The notes below the pieces were generated by a model. That model made no database searches. It was given only the letters and a program-made list of their open reading frames with translations, and had not been told where the DNA came from. A stretch of 64,000 nucleotides of DNA, from positions 9,547,001 to 9,611,000 of the forward strand of contig NC_083388.1 in assembly GCF_031755915.1 (NCBI RefSeq), in the 5' to 3' direction. This document shows positions 24,201-37,060 of the stretch, piece by piece. The stretch's first letter is position 1. Each line of letters begins with the position of its first letter. The position numbers were made by a program, and so were the translations under genes. Source of the stretch: Ziziphus jujuba. Taxonomy: Eukaryota; Streptophyta; Magnoliopsida; Rosales; Rhamnaceae.

Positions 24201-27200
24201 TTAAGGTTGTAAAGTACATTTAACTAAAATATGGACATGTAATTAAAATAATTCATGCACTTTCTAATAATTTAAGCTGTTGAAATAGCTGTATTCAACT
24301 CTTGATTAACGATGTATTTAATCACAACATTTGATTATCTCCCTAGTGATCCCATTTGATTTGTGACATAATTTTTAGGAATTAATATGTCTAGAATGAT
24401 GATACCAGCTACTGTGAAGGACATTAAATGTGGTCTAATTCTTAGATACTACTAGGAAAATGAATACTTAATACTTCTTTTCTTTTTTTGCTATAGGATA
24501 GTTAATTTAATACTTCATTTGTTATCATCTACATATCTGTATGTAATAGCATAATATAATTTTTGTTAAATCACGGTTGCAATCTTATAAACACAGATCC
24601 CCAACGTTAAATATTAGAAAACAATGATAATACAAATTAATTCTTAAAAAAGATATATTCATTATTAAACTAAATCTATGAAAATTTTTACTTTGAATTA
24701 GACGAGCTACTAAAGGATATACGTTGGAGTGGCAAAAGCACTCACCACACCCACCCCTGTTTTTGCGCTCTCCAACCTACGGCTCATTCTCAAGACTAAA
24801 AAAATAAATAAATAAACCGTAAAAGGGCTCCAACTCATTCTTGTTTTCCAAAAATAAAAATTCCTCTGGCTCATTCAGATAAACATTTTTTTTTTTTTTG
24901 AAGAGAAACTTTATAGCATTGAGCAAAGTTTTTATTGCCTTTTATTTGTCCGTTGAAAACTTTTTTTCAGACAACATTGAATTGCAATGTCATTCTCAAA
25001 GGCTCCTATCTATTGCACTATAAATCCCAAATTATTGAAGTACTGATTGTTTGCCTTACTAACATTTGTTGTCCTGTTGATAGAGAGAAAAAGAATAGAA
25101 CTAAACCCCACTTAATAGGGTGGGAATAATGGAGTGTATATTGCTGTGCTGAGACACTTGTTTGATTATTAATGAATTAAAATGGGTAAATTTGTTTTAA
25201 TGCTTTAAAAACTTTTCAAGACTAGGGTTTGATTCAGTGATATCACTTCCAAACTCTTCGAGTTACACCTCCTTTCGCTATAGATTTTTATTATTGATAT
25301 ATTGTACTCCTTACAAATAGAAGATTATATATGTTATTATGTAAAATTCGATTTATTTTTTTATTTTTTACTTTTTTTGTACCATTTCCTGTAAATTTGA
25401 TCCGAATTGACTCCTTTCTCCCTAATATATTGAATTAGTACCACAATTAATTCTTTGAATTTATTATACAATGCAGCTACTCTGTAAATTTTGACACCGT
25501 TTATTCCGAACCATTAGATGCACATGCTTTGAATATGAGAGGTGTAGCTAAAAAAATTATAATATAATATATGAAATAATGAATTTGTATTACTATCCCC
25601 TAAACTAAAAATTTGACAACATAAGCCCTCTCTATTCAATTTATAATGTACCAAAATTTTACTTTTATTATTATTAGAGGGTAAAAAATCTGTTTTTTTT
25701 TTTTTTTTTCTTCTTTCATATTAAAAGAAATTTAAAAAGCCTTCCCCCTCCTATTATTTATTATTAAAGTTATTAACATTGTTAGTCCCTCAACAATACT
25801 CACATTCATACTTTGGTCTTTAAACTTTTGTTTTTTCTCCACATTTTGGTAATTGAATTTTAGTTTTTGTTATACTTTGATCCTCAAAACTATTTTTATT
25901 CTAATTTTTACCACTTTTAAGGCTTGCAATGCGATTGATATAGCATGTAAGAGTCTTACAAAGTTGTCTAATTTTGTTATTTTCATGCTTAATATGTCCA
26001 TTGCATATCTCAAAATACTAAAAACTAGGCTAAAAATGGTTTCAAAAACTGAAGTCCAAATGCCAAAATGTCGATAAAAAAAGATTGAAAGACCAAAATA
26101 TGAATATGAAAATAGTTCAGGGACTCAATACTAATAACCATTTTTACTTTATATATACATATATATAGTATTATTATTATTATTATTATAATTATTATTG
26201 AAAAAAAGAGCTCTTTCACGGAGTTCAATCAAACAATATGTATATATGCAATTATTACATACTTTTGAAAATCATTGGTTTTGTTATTACCTTTAAACCA
26301 TGTTTTTTTGTCAACTTTTCCCTAACTGGCAGTTGATATTTATGTAAAAATGATATATTATTTAATTTTCTTAGTTTTCAATATGATAAGGCCGGAGAAG
26401 GAGAATAATTAAATTAATTTCTTTTATAATAAAACAGAAAGATAAAATCCTTACTAAAGAGTTAATTTCTTTTATTATTATATTTAATTCTTCTATGTAA
26501 ATTGTTGATTAACAGATCTCTCATTTTAAACCATCATAATCAATGTTTTTAATTTGAAGTGTAAACAAAAAATAACACATAACAATTTGAGTAGTAAATT
26601 TAATTTGGACTCCTAATGCACCATTGATTAATATAAGGTGTTATACTATCAAATTTTATTTATTTTTATTTTTTTAGTTTTTTTGTGATATGGGAGGATT
26701 AAACTCGAGATGGCTGACGTTGTGTTTAGGCTGTTTTAAAGACAAATAAAAACGAGTGGAAATTTCAGGGGCAACAGTGTAAAAAAAAAATTTATATCTT
26801 TTCAGTAAATGCCACTGTTATACACAAACTCTTACATATGCTAAACGAGTGTAATCTTATAACAAACGATGCCAAGGATTTTAACTGTAGCTACATTGTT
26901 TGAGATGTTCTGAACATTATAATACCAATTCAATTTATATAAAGATAAAATACAAAATCTAGCAAAATTCAAAATGCATTGATACCCAAAAAAAACAAAA
27001 AAAAAAAAAAAAAAACTCATTTTTTATTGGATAAGTCATGCTAGAACTTTCCACATGGGAGCCCTTCGGTTGTAGGATATTTGACAATGACAAAGGTCCC
27101 CATCATTCTGAAGTCAAATTTAAAATAAAATTTTCATCTAAAAAAATTAAAAAGAAATTAAAGATTGCGTTTGGAGTGATTCATAAATCTCCAAAATTGT

Positions 27201-30200
27201 TGTCAAAAGCATTTCAAGTAGTGTTTGGCAAGTGACTTCTCAAAAATCATTGCGAGTGATATCCTAAAGTTTCAAAAATTTCGTGAAGAGGTTAAAAAGT
27301 ACTTTAAATAATATTTGGTAAAAATTCATAAAAATGAAATCCCCTTTTTGGGTCATAATTGAAGAATCACCATAAAATCACATTCCATAAGAGAAGTCAT
27401 TCCTACATAATGATTTTCAAAGTATCAACAACTAAGTATTTTGTGTATATTGAAAAAGAAGAATCCAAAACAAATTTTAACAATTACCAAACCCACGTAA
27501 CAGGAGAATTTTAAGATGGCTTCTAAGCAAGTTGGGCAAAAGTACTATGGTGTGGTAGGACCCAGGGACCCCCTTGAGGACCCATGGACAAAAGTAGGGA
27601 AATAGCACATGATCACCCTGGAAGCGAAGAAAGCATGGGTTGGTGGCCCACTCGTAGCCGTCTGATGTAGCAAGAGGTACGACTATCAACGTCAATCATT
27701 TCCATTTAGATGCTCATGGTCGGGGATTCCTGCTGCCACGTCGATCACCTGTAGGTCCCATTTACGTTGACACGATTCCCTAACTAATAGCCTACGGAAT
27801 ATATACGGCCCGATCTGGACGGTGGAAAAGTATTATTCTCAGTGGCACCACTTCCTCTCTCTCTCTCTCAGTAGCATTACAATTTGAATATTCTTTTTAT
27901 TATTATTATTTTTTTTTTCGTATTGGTTTAGTATTTGTTTTTGTTATAATATCCAAGTATTTGTTTCGGGGATTCATGGTGAAAATCTTTTTCTTTCTCT
28001 ATCGCGGAAGGCAAATGACTTGTCTTTAAATTGATATGTATAGTCGTTATACATAACATTAAAAGGAATATTTAAAAAAAAAAATTATATTCAAACAGTT
28101 GGTAGAAGAAGATTCACCCAATATACGTACTGATTTCGATATTTTCCAAACAAATTGGAGAATATGCTTCACCCACTAATTTGGTGACAATTATAAACTT
28201 GAGAATAAATCAATATATGAGATAATGGTGAAGATCATTTTCTTTTTCTCTTCTTTTTTATTGAAACAAATAAATATCATTTTCATCTGATGAAGAGAAA
28301 CAGCAATCATATACATATCACTCAAGCTTAAATCAAACCGGTCCAGATCTACCTAACTGAGGGGCTTGTAGAGCAATATTGGCATCCAATTAGTGCGTGC
28401 CACGAGGTTTCGTATACATCAGGATAACCTTTTTGTTAATTGTGTGGTATATATATTTTTGTACAGTATTTTTGTCAATTAAAAATTAACCACTTCATAA
28501 TAAATATTAAAAATTATCACTTGTTTAATTAGATTTTTATATGTAATTTACCAATTAAAATTGAAATGTTAAATTCTTCATTTATCACATCAATACATTT
28601 TTACATTATAATGAAAATATATTCTCAACCAGCTTGCAATATTAGAATTTTGAAGTCATAACTTATTGTGTTATATTTAGGTTAATTTAATCACATTAAA
28701 ATTTATCTTTGATTAATCAAGAAAAATTCGTAGATCTTAAAAACTTTTGGGATGAGAATAAGGATTAGATTATTTTAAATCTGCCTAATAAAAATTTAAG
28801 TCCAATTTAGTGTGGTCCAGCATTCTAAACTGTTTGTAATATACATGCATAGATGGACGGGGTGCGGATGATTTCATATTAGAACGTGGATGATTCTGGT
28901 TGAATAAAAAAAACGGAAAAAAAAAAAAAAAAAACAAAAGGAGAAAGAGTAGTGAGGTGGTGGGGATATGGAATCTAATTCCTCTACTCCATCTGTAATG
29001 ACAGAGTACGGGCTTTTCGCTCATTTTCATGGGAAAAGTTGGTGTTCCCTCTGGAGAGATTTAGTTGGAAAGAAAGCCCATATGCAGCCTTAACCAATTT
29101 CACTTGTCTTCTTTCTCTCTCTCACTCAAAACACAAACACAAACACATACACATGCATGAAAGATCAAATAACTAGTACTACTGCACTTTTAGGTTTTAT
29201 ATCATAAATCCAAAGAACACTAGTAGACTAGTAGTCAATAGTGATGATGGGTACGTAGGACCCAAATCCGCTCATATTTCACTTTTAATATATATATATA
29301 TATATATATATGATTTACATATGTTTGCATGAATGGACCCATTAGAGCGCGGGGGTCAACAACATCATGCATATCAAAAGCAATCTTCTTTCTGGGCTTC
29401 CAAACAGAACCTCTACATGGTTTGTTATACAAGTGGCTACAGCCTGCGATTTTATTATTTATGTATATATATATATATATACACATATAAATATATGCAC
29501 ACACATATAAGGATCGAATTAGCTTTTCTTCATAATTGCACATGTATCTGACACTACTGCATATATATTCGTCACCCACTCATCTCCATCTCATATCCAC
29601 TTTTTGCTTACTTGCATATATGGGCTACCTACCCACACCACACACATACACATACATACACATATATCTATACACACTTCAACAATTGTACATAGCTTTT
29701 ATAAAAAAACTCCACAACATAGTTGGGATCGAAATTTGGCAAAAAATGGTAGTTCATTTGAGATTTTGACCGAGCAAATAAATCTTCTTGCTGGGAAAGT
29801 TTGATAGATTAAGTGTTCCATAAAATCCATTGTTCATTTTGCTTTTTCTCTTCTACACATATGTACTAGACTCCCCATGTGGCTTACATATTTGTATTTT
29901 TCAATAACACTTCAGATTATATCAAACGAATATATAAGTAGGTGAGGATCTAACCAGCGACTTGCTAGTTCTATCTGAACAAATGGCAAGTATAATGATG
30001 GCTTAAAATTAATTAATAAAGAAAATTAATTGTAGTATATTGATTTTCTCATAGTTTTCATGTATTTACATAATACATATAAAGTATTGTTAAGTATTGT
30101 TATCTCACACTGATGGTGATCATAACCAGTGGGAACTACAACTAACCTGATAATTAATTGACTTTGTTTGAGTCTTTTTGACTTTTGAAAACAGAAAAGG

Positions 30201-30780
30201 AGAACTTGTGTGCACTAGTTGTACTATCTCACTTATACCATTGTCAATAATCAAGTGTAATATAAATTAAATGATCAATAATTTTGTACAATATTAAAAT
30301 AAAGCAGGTGGGGCCATATAAAATAAATATTGAGTATTCAATTCTGAATGATTTGTTGGATCATATCACTTTATAAATTGTTATATATAAGATTTTGCCA
30401 AAATAAAAATCTGTATATATGGAAAAAGTATTCCCATAACATCTTCCAATATCAACTACTGAGTCTACTGGTGAAGGATCATGAATAGTGGCAAACAACA
30501 TCTTCTATATATAACTGTGTTTACATGTCCTTTTAAATGCACTTCCCAAAGAAAATGTCATTTTAGCTACTAATTGCTATCCAAACAAAAGAATTGTCAA
30601 CTGACTAGATTCTCCTGAATTAGAATGATCCTCAAATTGCCTATTAAAATTATAAAAAACTTCACCTTATATAAGTTTGAGCTTTTAGAAAAACTAGTAC
30701 TTTAACATGGTAGAACAATTTTAGATTCAATCCCATGTTAAGGCCTACACGTGAAAGGAGGTTACTAAAGTGTACAAAAG
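21240..30780. other. Intergenic region
   Basis: About 9.5 kb without a supportable gene. It contains many (TA)n tracts, poly(T) runs, an inverted-repeat element at 25769-26139 and repeat-like AT-rich DNA near 27120-27470. There is also a GC-richer island at about 27530-27860. Open frames such as 23100-23369 and 29235-29579 consist largely of IYIYIY low-complexity sequence. Confidence 0.65.
25769..26139. mobile_element. Small non-autonomous element with terminal inverted repeats
   Basis: The left end reads GTTATTAACATTGTTAGTCCCTCAAC. The right end, on the opposite strand, reads GTTATTAGTATTGAGTCCCTGAAC. Similarity continues inward for about 100 bases on each side, through a CATTCATA(C/T)TTTGGTCTTT block, a (T/G)ACATTTTGG block and a TAGTTTTTG-like block. 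The interior is non-coding. At about 370 bp it has the form of a MITE. A related arrangement occurs at about 40270-40705. I could not identify a clear target duplication, so the superfamily is open. Confidence 0.6.
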
Positions 30781-31918
30781 TGATACGAACCTAGGACGAC
30801 CTGCTCCTAAACCCGTATTATATTAGCCCGGATCTTTAATTAAGTTCAAGTTCTAATGGAATAGACCTCAACCCCTAACCAACCTGTGGTTAGAAACCTT
30901 GGTATAATGTAGACGCCACAATAGGGGATGGAAAACCTATTGATAAGTCAAGCTAAAACAACCAATTTTCTAATGGTGTTTTAGGTGTTCTCAAAGAACA
31001 AAGAGATAATTAATCTCACAAGTATTTTTTTTAGTCAAATCAAAGTTTTTTTCTTATTGATAACTAAGCCTTTAAATAGGCTACAAAGCCACGAAATTCA
31101 ACCCTAAAAATAAAGAAAAACCAGCCACCACACATAAAGAAACCTAGTTGGCTAAAACTATACTTCCTTTCCTAATCTAAGTTTGATTAATTAATTCCTT
31201 TATATTAAATTAGGAATTAATTCATTTACAATGGAAAGAATAAAATAAAAACCTTCCTAAAGTTATTTTTCCAGAAAATAAATAAATAAAAGCCAAAAAC
31301 TAATGGTAGTTTCCTAAAACAAAAAGTAAAAACAAATTAGGAAACTAAAAATGCTAGCCTTTTTGATCAAGTTGACTTTGATCAATCTTTGACCTCTTTA
31401 AGCTTCAAATCAGCTTCTAGATGATTTGTAGGATGCCAAATAAGCTGAATATGAAGTCCCACACGTTGCCCATGCTTGGAAAAATAAGAAAAGGCTAATA
31501 CAGTAAAATACAGTAAAGCCAGCAAGCAAAACAGCAAATTCGGCCAAATTGTTGAGGCTGTCCGTACAAGCCCTTTTTGATTGCATTTGAGGCTGCTTTA
31601 ACTTGATTCCATGACCTATTAGGCATATGTATTGAACCCATAAATCATTGGAACCATTTCATGCTTCCCGGACTCCAAAAATGTACCAAAACCGTCACCC
31701 GGGTCCGTATCGGCTTCCACCACTTGGATGCTTAGAATAGGCTTTGTATCTTCAAATATGGAAAATCTTTGTTGAGATTGATTATCCTCTGTATAATTAC
31801 TCCCAGGTTGCCCATAAATCTCTTAATTTGAGCTCTTGTGATTGGCCTAGTCTTCATCCGTGTCGAGTCAGCACCCCAGCAGGTTATCGGTGGAGCGGCC
31901 TCGGGCGGAATCACATCA
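30781..31918 (-). mobile_element. Solo LTR of the same Ty3/gypsy family
   Basis: This 1138-bp sequence begins TGATACGAACCTAGGACGACC and ends CGGGCGGAATCACATCA. It is bounded by the exact 5-bp duplication AAAAG (30776-30780 and 31919-31923). It matches the solo LTRs at 781-1512 and (reverse) 10424-11445 along its length and is more distantly related to the LTRs of the inner element. There is no internal coding region. On the minus strand near 31857-31800 it encodes a TRPITRAQIKRFMGNLGVII block also present in the other LTRs, so the open frames at 31732-31968 are LTR sequence rather than host genes. Confidence 0.94.
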
Positions 31919-31923
31919 AAAAG

Positions 31924-34900
31924 TTCACCTCCAACAAGCTTTCTTTTTCGCCCCATTGTAATCAGTAAAGCTAATAAAAATCTAAGTCCTTAAAAAAAAT
32001 CAACTTTTTTTATATTTGGATAATTTTTAAAAGATGAAAAAGTATGGATCTAAAAAATTAGATTTTAAAATAAAAATAGATAAGAAAATTGTTTTCACCT
32101 ATATACATGTCATTTTAAAAATACTTAAAAGAAACTAAGTATATAAGTGTGTTTTATAAAAAAACAAAAACAAATTTACTACCTAAGGCCTCTCCGACCT
32201 TGGTTTACGTCTGATTCAATTTACACTTAATTTATAATATAATTTTTAATTTAATTACTTTCAAGTTCCAAATTTTTTATCACTAACCAATAGAAAAATT
32301 TATTCCTATAAAACAAATTTTCGAAAAATTAAATCCCAAAAATCAATTTCTTTTTTAAATTTGACAATTCCCAAAGGGAAAGTCGTACTTTTTTTTTTTT
32401 TTTGGCCCTATTAATGATGTCATTAGACATGGCATCATCCTCCTTAATAATTTATGCTCTTTTTGTTGTTCAATTACTGTAGTTTGTAAAGTAATAAGAA
32501 AGAGGTATTTGAGGAAGAGTTAGTAGAAACCAAATTAATCTCATTAATTAATAGGTTTGAGAAAATTTTGATGTTGTAGTTTTGAACTCCTCCCCCTCCC
32601 CCCCCGGCGTTCATCATGATGATAGAAAGAAAAACAAGTAGATACGTAAATTATTTGCAGAAAATTCCACATGACCAATCATGATTTTACCTTTTCTCTT
32701 TGGTTAGACTTGATACTAGTGTGATTCAAACTTGAATCCTTATCCAAAGAAAGTGACTTTATAATTGGATTATCCTTGAAAGGTTACCTAATTCTGGTAC
32801 TAACTTTTAAGGGCTGTACCACTAAAGGTGATAGTTTAATGGAAAAAAACCACCACTCAACCATCATACATGCAGGTTTGAAAATTATGTTTCAAAGTTT
32901 TAATAAGCTTCGTTATTGTCTTGAAAGATCTCATTTCACTAGCACACTTCAACCTTATGCCTATGATACTACCAAGATTACATCCTTTTTTATTCCGGCA
33001 AAAAACTTCTAAGTGCTTGATTTAATATATGTATAGGTGGCTTCATTTATCTTGGCCTTTATACTAGGCTAGTGGTTTTATTAAAGGGTATCCACTACAA
33101 AGCTTGCCGATTTTTCATTGAACTTTTTTTTCTTTTTTATCATTAATTTCTGATTGAACTTGACGTGGCAATTATATATTATAAAAGACACGTATGGCAC
33201 ACGAGATACGATTGCAACCTTTCTATAGGTATGGTAAAAAGTTCGTTCTAGGGTTTGGAGGGAGGGGGAGACATGATAGATTTTGATGAAGAACAATGCA
33301 TGGAAGATTAAATGATAGAAACTCAAAAAGCATTATAAGATATTAACAAACGAATTCAAGCCCTTCCAATTATTGGGGAGGAAAAGAAAACACTATTGAA
33401 GAGGAAATATATATTATGAACGTTAACTGTGATCAAGTTGGTCATTTATTTTTCCCATTAAGGACATGTTTGTCATCCTATTAAAAGCCTGTCTTTATTT
33501 CGCGTTTGGGTGCGGTCACTTCAAACATTTTCAAGCAAGAATGAACCCAAAAAAAAGTTTATTTATTTATTTTTTTTTTTTGAACAAACAAAAAGAAAGA
33601 GAATGAAACTTAGCGCGTTCAATTCGAGTAGACACCTTCCTGATTCACTCATTCACTTTATTTTTATTTTTATTCCTTTTTAGTAATCAAAAGGATTATT
33701 CACTCGTTCACGTTTGTGAGGGATCGAATTAGGATTATTCATCTTCACCTCAATTATTCTACCTACTTTATGAAAAAGTGCTGCAATGAAAAATATTACC
33801 AAAAACAAAAAGTGTTGCGATAAAAAAGGCTGCTGGACGTGCTCCGATCCAATTCGAAAGCCTACAAGATGAGGTCCAAGTTGTGCTGGTCTCAGGACCA
33901 TGTCTGCGTATTGGATTAATGGCACTAGCCCAATCCAATCTAACTGAAAACTTTCTTTTTTGGGAGGTCAAAATAATTGTTGGACGGACCTGAGGTATAC
34001 AGTATTGATACCATGAACATCGAAACATATATCCAACTTTATCAAAAATATTGTTAAAAAAAAAAAACTTTATCAAAAATAATTTTAGCCCCAAAAAAAA
34101 AAAAACAAAAAAAAAAAACTTTATCAAAAATAAATAAATAATCATACATCCAACCTGTTACTGTTGGCCACGAACACAAGAAAGCTGCCAGTGTTGGCTA
34201 GAACCGAGAGAAGATCGTCTTTCACGGGATTCATTCTCCATTTGAATTTGAAAATATTGAAAAAAGTAAATAATAAATAATAAATTCCAATGCCCTACCT
34301 ATAATATCTGGACCAAGAAAGAAAATTCCTACCAAAAAAGCAATATTTTCTCTGCTAATATTTCAACCAAAAAAAAAAAAAAAAAGGGAGAGTTTTCTCT
34401 GTTTATACATATTGATAAGTACAGTATAAGAACCCAATACAATTTTTTGATGGGTAAATTTGAGGTCTCCAACATCATATCATCGTCTGGAATTTTCTAA
34501 GCTTCTGTTGAGGAGAAAAATCACAGTGAACAAAAAGAATATAAGAGTGGACAATTACCAACGAGAAAAGTAGGTTATATGAGAAATTGAGAAGGCATAG
34601 TAGGCAAATTGTAGATCAGACGGTGATAAGAACAAAAGGAAAGCAGAGAGTAACAAGAGTTTAATACGACGAGGCCTTGTTTCTGGTACTACAAAGCTAC
34701 TATCACTATAAAAAGATAAAAATATAAAAATCACGTTGGCCTTATTATCTTCTGTATTCTACAAAGACGATATTAGAAGTAAGACAGATTTTTAGAAGGC
34801 TTGCATTCTACCAACAGAGCGTAGCTTGCATTCTATCAACAGAGGGTAGAGTCTGGTTTTCCTAAATGAAACTTCCAATAAATTTGTTCCACAAATATCC

Positions 34901-35113
34901 AAAACATTTTTCTCTTCAAAATGAAAAACAACATGTGCCGAGAACCTTTATTACACAAAAGTGAATTTGAAGACCTCTTGCTTCTGCTTCCCTGCTTAAA
35001 TTTCAGCGGTGGAATACAATGACTATCCTTGCTAAGCAAGCCCTTCATAATGATGATCCAAAGAATTAATAAATGCATTAAAGCTTAAAAAATGTTTTCT
35101 ACAAAACCTTAAT
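31924..35113. other. Intergenic region
   Basis: I see no gene in this stretch. Notable content is a poly(T)/poly(A)-rich composition, three spaced copies of an ACTTTATCAAAAATA motif at about 34034-34130, and a 25-bp tandem pair at 34799-34848. Confidence 0.6.
34799..34848. repeat. 25-bp tandem pair
   Basis: Two adjacent copies of GCTTGCATTCTACCAACAGA plus five further bases (GCGTA or GGGTA), with one C/T difference in the first part, on the 3' side of the CHCH-type gene relic. Confidence 0.85.
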
Positions 35114-36087
35114 TTACTTTCTTCCTCTGCTTAGCATTTGCAGGTGGTAATAAATGCTACCCTTTTGTTGGTCTACACTGCAAAGCAGTCACAAGCTTTA
35201 GGGATAGTCTTAAAACAACATTTAATAAACTAAAACCACCAAACAAATTTACAAGTGTAAGGGAAGAAAAAGATAAGAAGCAGATTCCAGAAAAGCAGAT
35301 CTAAAAGTTTAACCGTGCATCCATGCAAGCACTCAACAGATCTTCATGTCGCATGAACTTGCCATAGTTGTTCTGATTACGAGCCAAGCAGTTGAGAAAT
35401 GTTACCATTTCCTTCGAGTTAATACAAACTGTACCGGCTTTTCAACCCATTCTATGCTTTAAAACTACACATATCCAAGTGGACAAGCTGAACATACACT
35501 TCATATAGGATGTATACTAGAATGAAATAATCAAACATCAAGAAAAAGGTCTAATATAAAGAGAGAACATTCACAGACATTGATCCAAATGGAAACTGGA
35601 TCCCATTACCAAGTTCACTCACAATCAAAGTGGCATCTCATACAAAATTCTTATTGGGATTTGTTTAGTACTAAATGCAGGATTATAGTCAACTATTATT
35701 TACAGTAATGCTTTAAGTAGTATTTTTTTTAAATAACATAACTATTAAACATTTATGATAAGTATCAAAACATTTTGGGGTTTCTTTTAATATATATACA
35801 TTTATTTTTTTATTTTTTTTTACTACCAATGATTTATATTTTTCATACTTCATTTTTTTTCCATATTTTTTAGTATCCATATATAGAATATAGCATCCAC
35901 AATCTCCATATATTTTAAAATTTTTGATTTTATAAAACATTACAAAATTAAATAAATATTAGACTTTCAAACGGTATGTGAAATACTCTAGCTTGTCCCA
36001 TAGAACGGGACTATGCTGGCTGTTTATTAGATTACCCCTAAGATTCTAGACCACTCACAAATCCTAGATCTCTTGTCATGTGGATTG

Positions 36088-36228
36088 TGTCACCAAACAC
36101 TTGGTTGGGATTATTCTTGGTCTAATTCTAAACGGTCCTCTGTCCCAATCATGGCTTAAAGGTATGTTTGATGCACTGGATAACTCATTAGACTGGATTT
36201 ATTAGGTCCAGTATCATGTTTGGTGACA
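36088..36228. repeat. Imperfect inverted repeat, possibly a small MITE
   Basis: TGTCACCAAACA at 36088-36099 is repeated exactly in inverse at 36217-36228, and weaker inverted similarity continues inward (TAATNNNTCCAGT-type blocks). It is 141 bp overall, non-coding, and adjoins the MuDR relic. Confidence 0.45.
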
Positions 36229-36339
36229 AAACGGGTGGGCCATCTTAAATAGTCCTACTGAGGAAAAACTAATGTTTTTTAGGCCTATGCCTAGTATTCC
36301 TACTTCTTATGCACTGCCACCTCAACACCAACAATCACC

Positions 36340-37060
36340 ATGCACAAATTATTAGTAAACATTAGTGAAGTGATTGAAATAGGACAAATTCATGCAATGA
36401 AGAAAAATTTTGAGTTTAGGGTAACGAAGTCAGACTGCATGCATTACAAGGTTGGATGGGTGACTGGTAATTACAAATGACAACTACTTGCATTTTCAGA
36501 TTTCTTTGTCGTTAAAAGATTTCAATAGAATTATACTTGCTTTCTTTATTATTTATCCTGATTATTGACCAACAACTAGTTACACTATTGAAGATATTAT
36601 CAAGTTAAAGTACGCTAGATTACAAGTTAGTACAAAACAAAGGAAACCATGCATGATGTTTGGTTGCAGTACGGAAATTGGAAGGAAAAAAAAAAAAAAA
36701 AAAAAAAGAACATAGGTTATGTGAAGGCTTAGATGGCCAGAGAAATTGCCCTGACAAGTACCAAGGGAACTTATTGAAACCACGAGACAGTAACAAATTC
36801 TTATAATTTTTCATGATCATTGGAGCATACATCAAAGGGTTTTCTGAAATATCACTTATTGTAGTTGTTGATGGAACTATATTGAAGAATAGATACAAAG
36901 ATGGCTATATATTGCAACATGTTTGGATAGGAATGAACAAATTTACCTCAGACCAGGAGAGACTAATCCACATGGTTTTTTTGAGAGGATTAGAGATGTA
37001 TTTGGGGAACACCCAGAATTCCTCATTCATGCCAGACAAGGATGTCTATTCTGGAGAGAA
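36340..37060 (+). pseudogene. MuDR-type (MULE) transposase relic
   Basis: Plus-strand translation in shifting frames recovers the order of a plant Mutator-like transposase. The N-terminal DNA-binding part is at about 36375-36480 (IHAMKKNFEFRVTKSDCMHY). A YKTKETMHDVWLQYG block lies near 36630-36680. A GAYIKGFS...VVVDGTILKNRYKD block at about 36820-36900 contains the first catalytic aspartate of the DDE domain. After a frameshift comes NEQIYLRPGE...FFERIRDVFGEHPEF at 36925-37030. Stops and at least three frameshifts make it dead. The active protein cuts and moves Mutator elements. The C-terminal half and zinc knuckle are missing. No terminal repeats could be assigned. Confidence 0.75.

Noticed and set aside
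31732..31968. Overlapping open frames on both strands that could pass as small genes
   Set aside because: They lie inside the solo LTR 30781-31918. The minus-strand peptide is the LTR-encoded polyprotein tail and the plus-strand one is its shadow.
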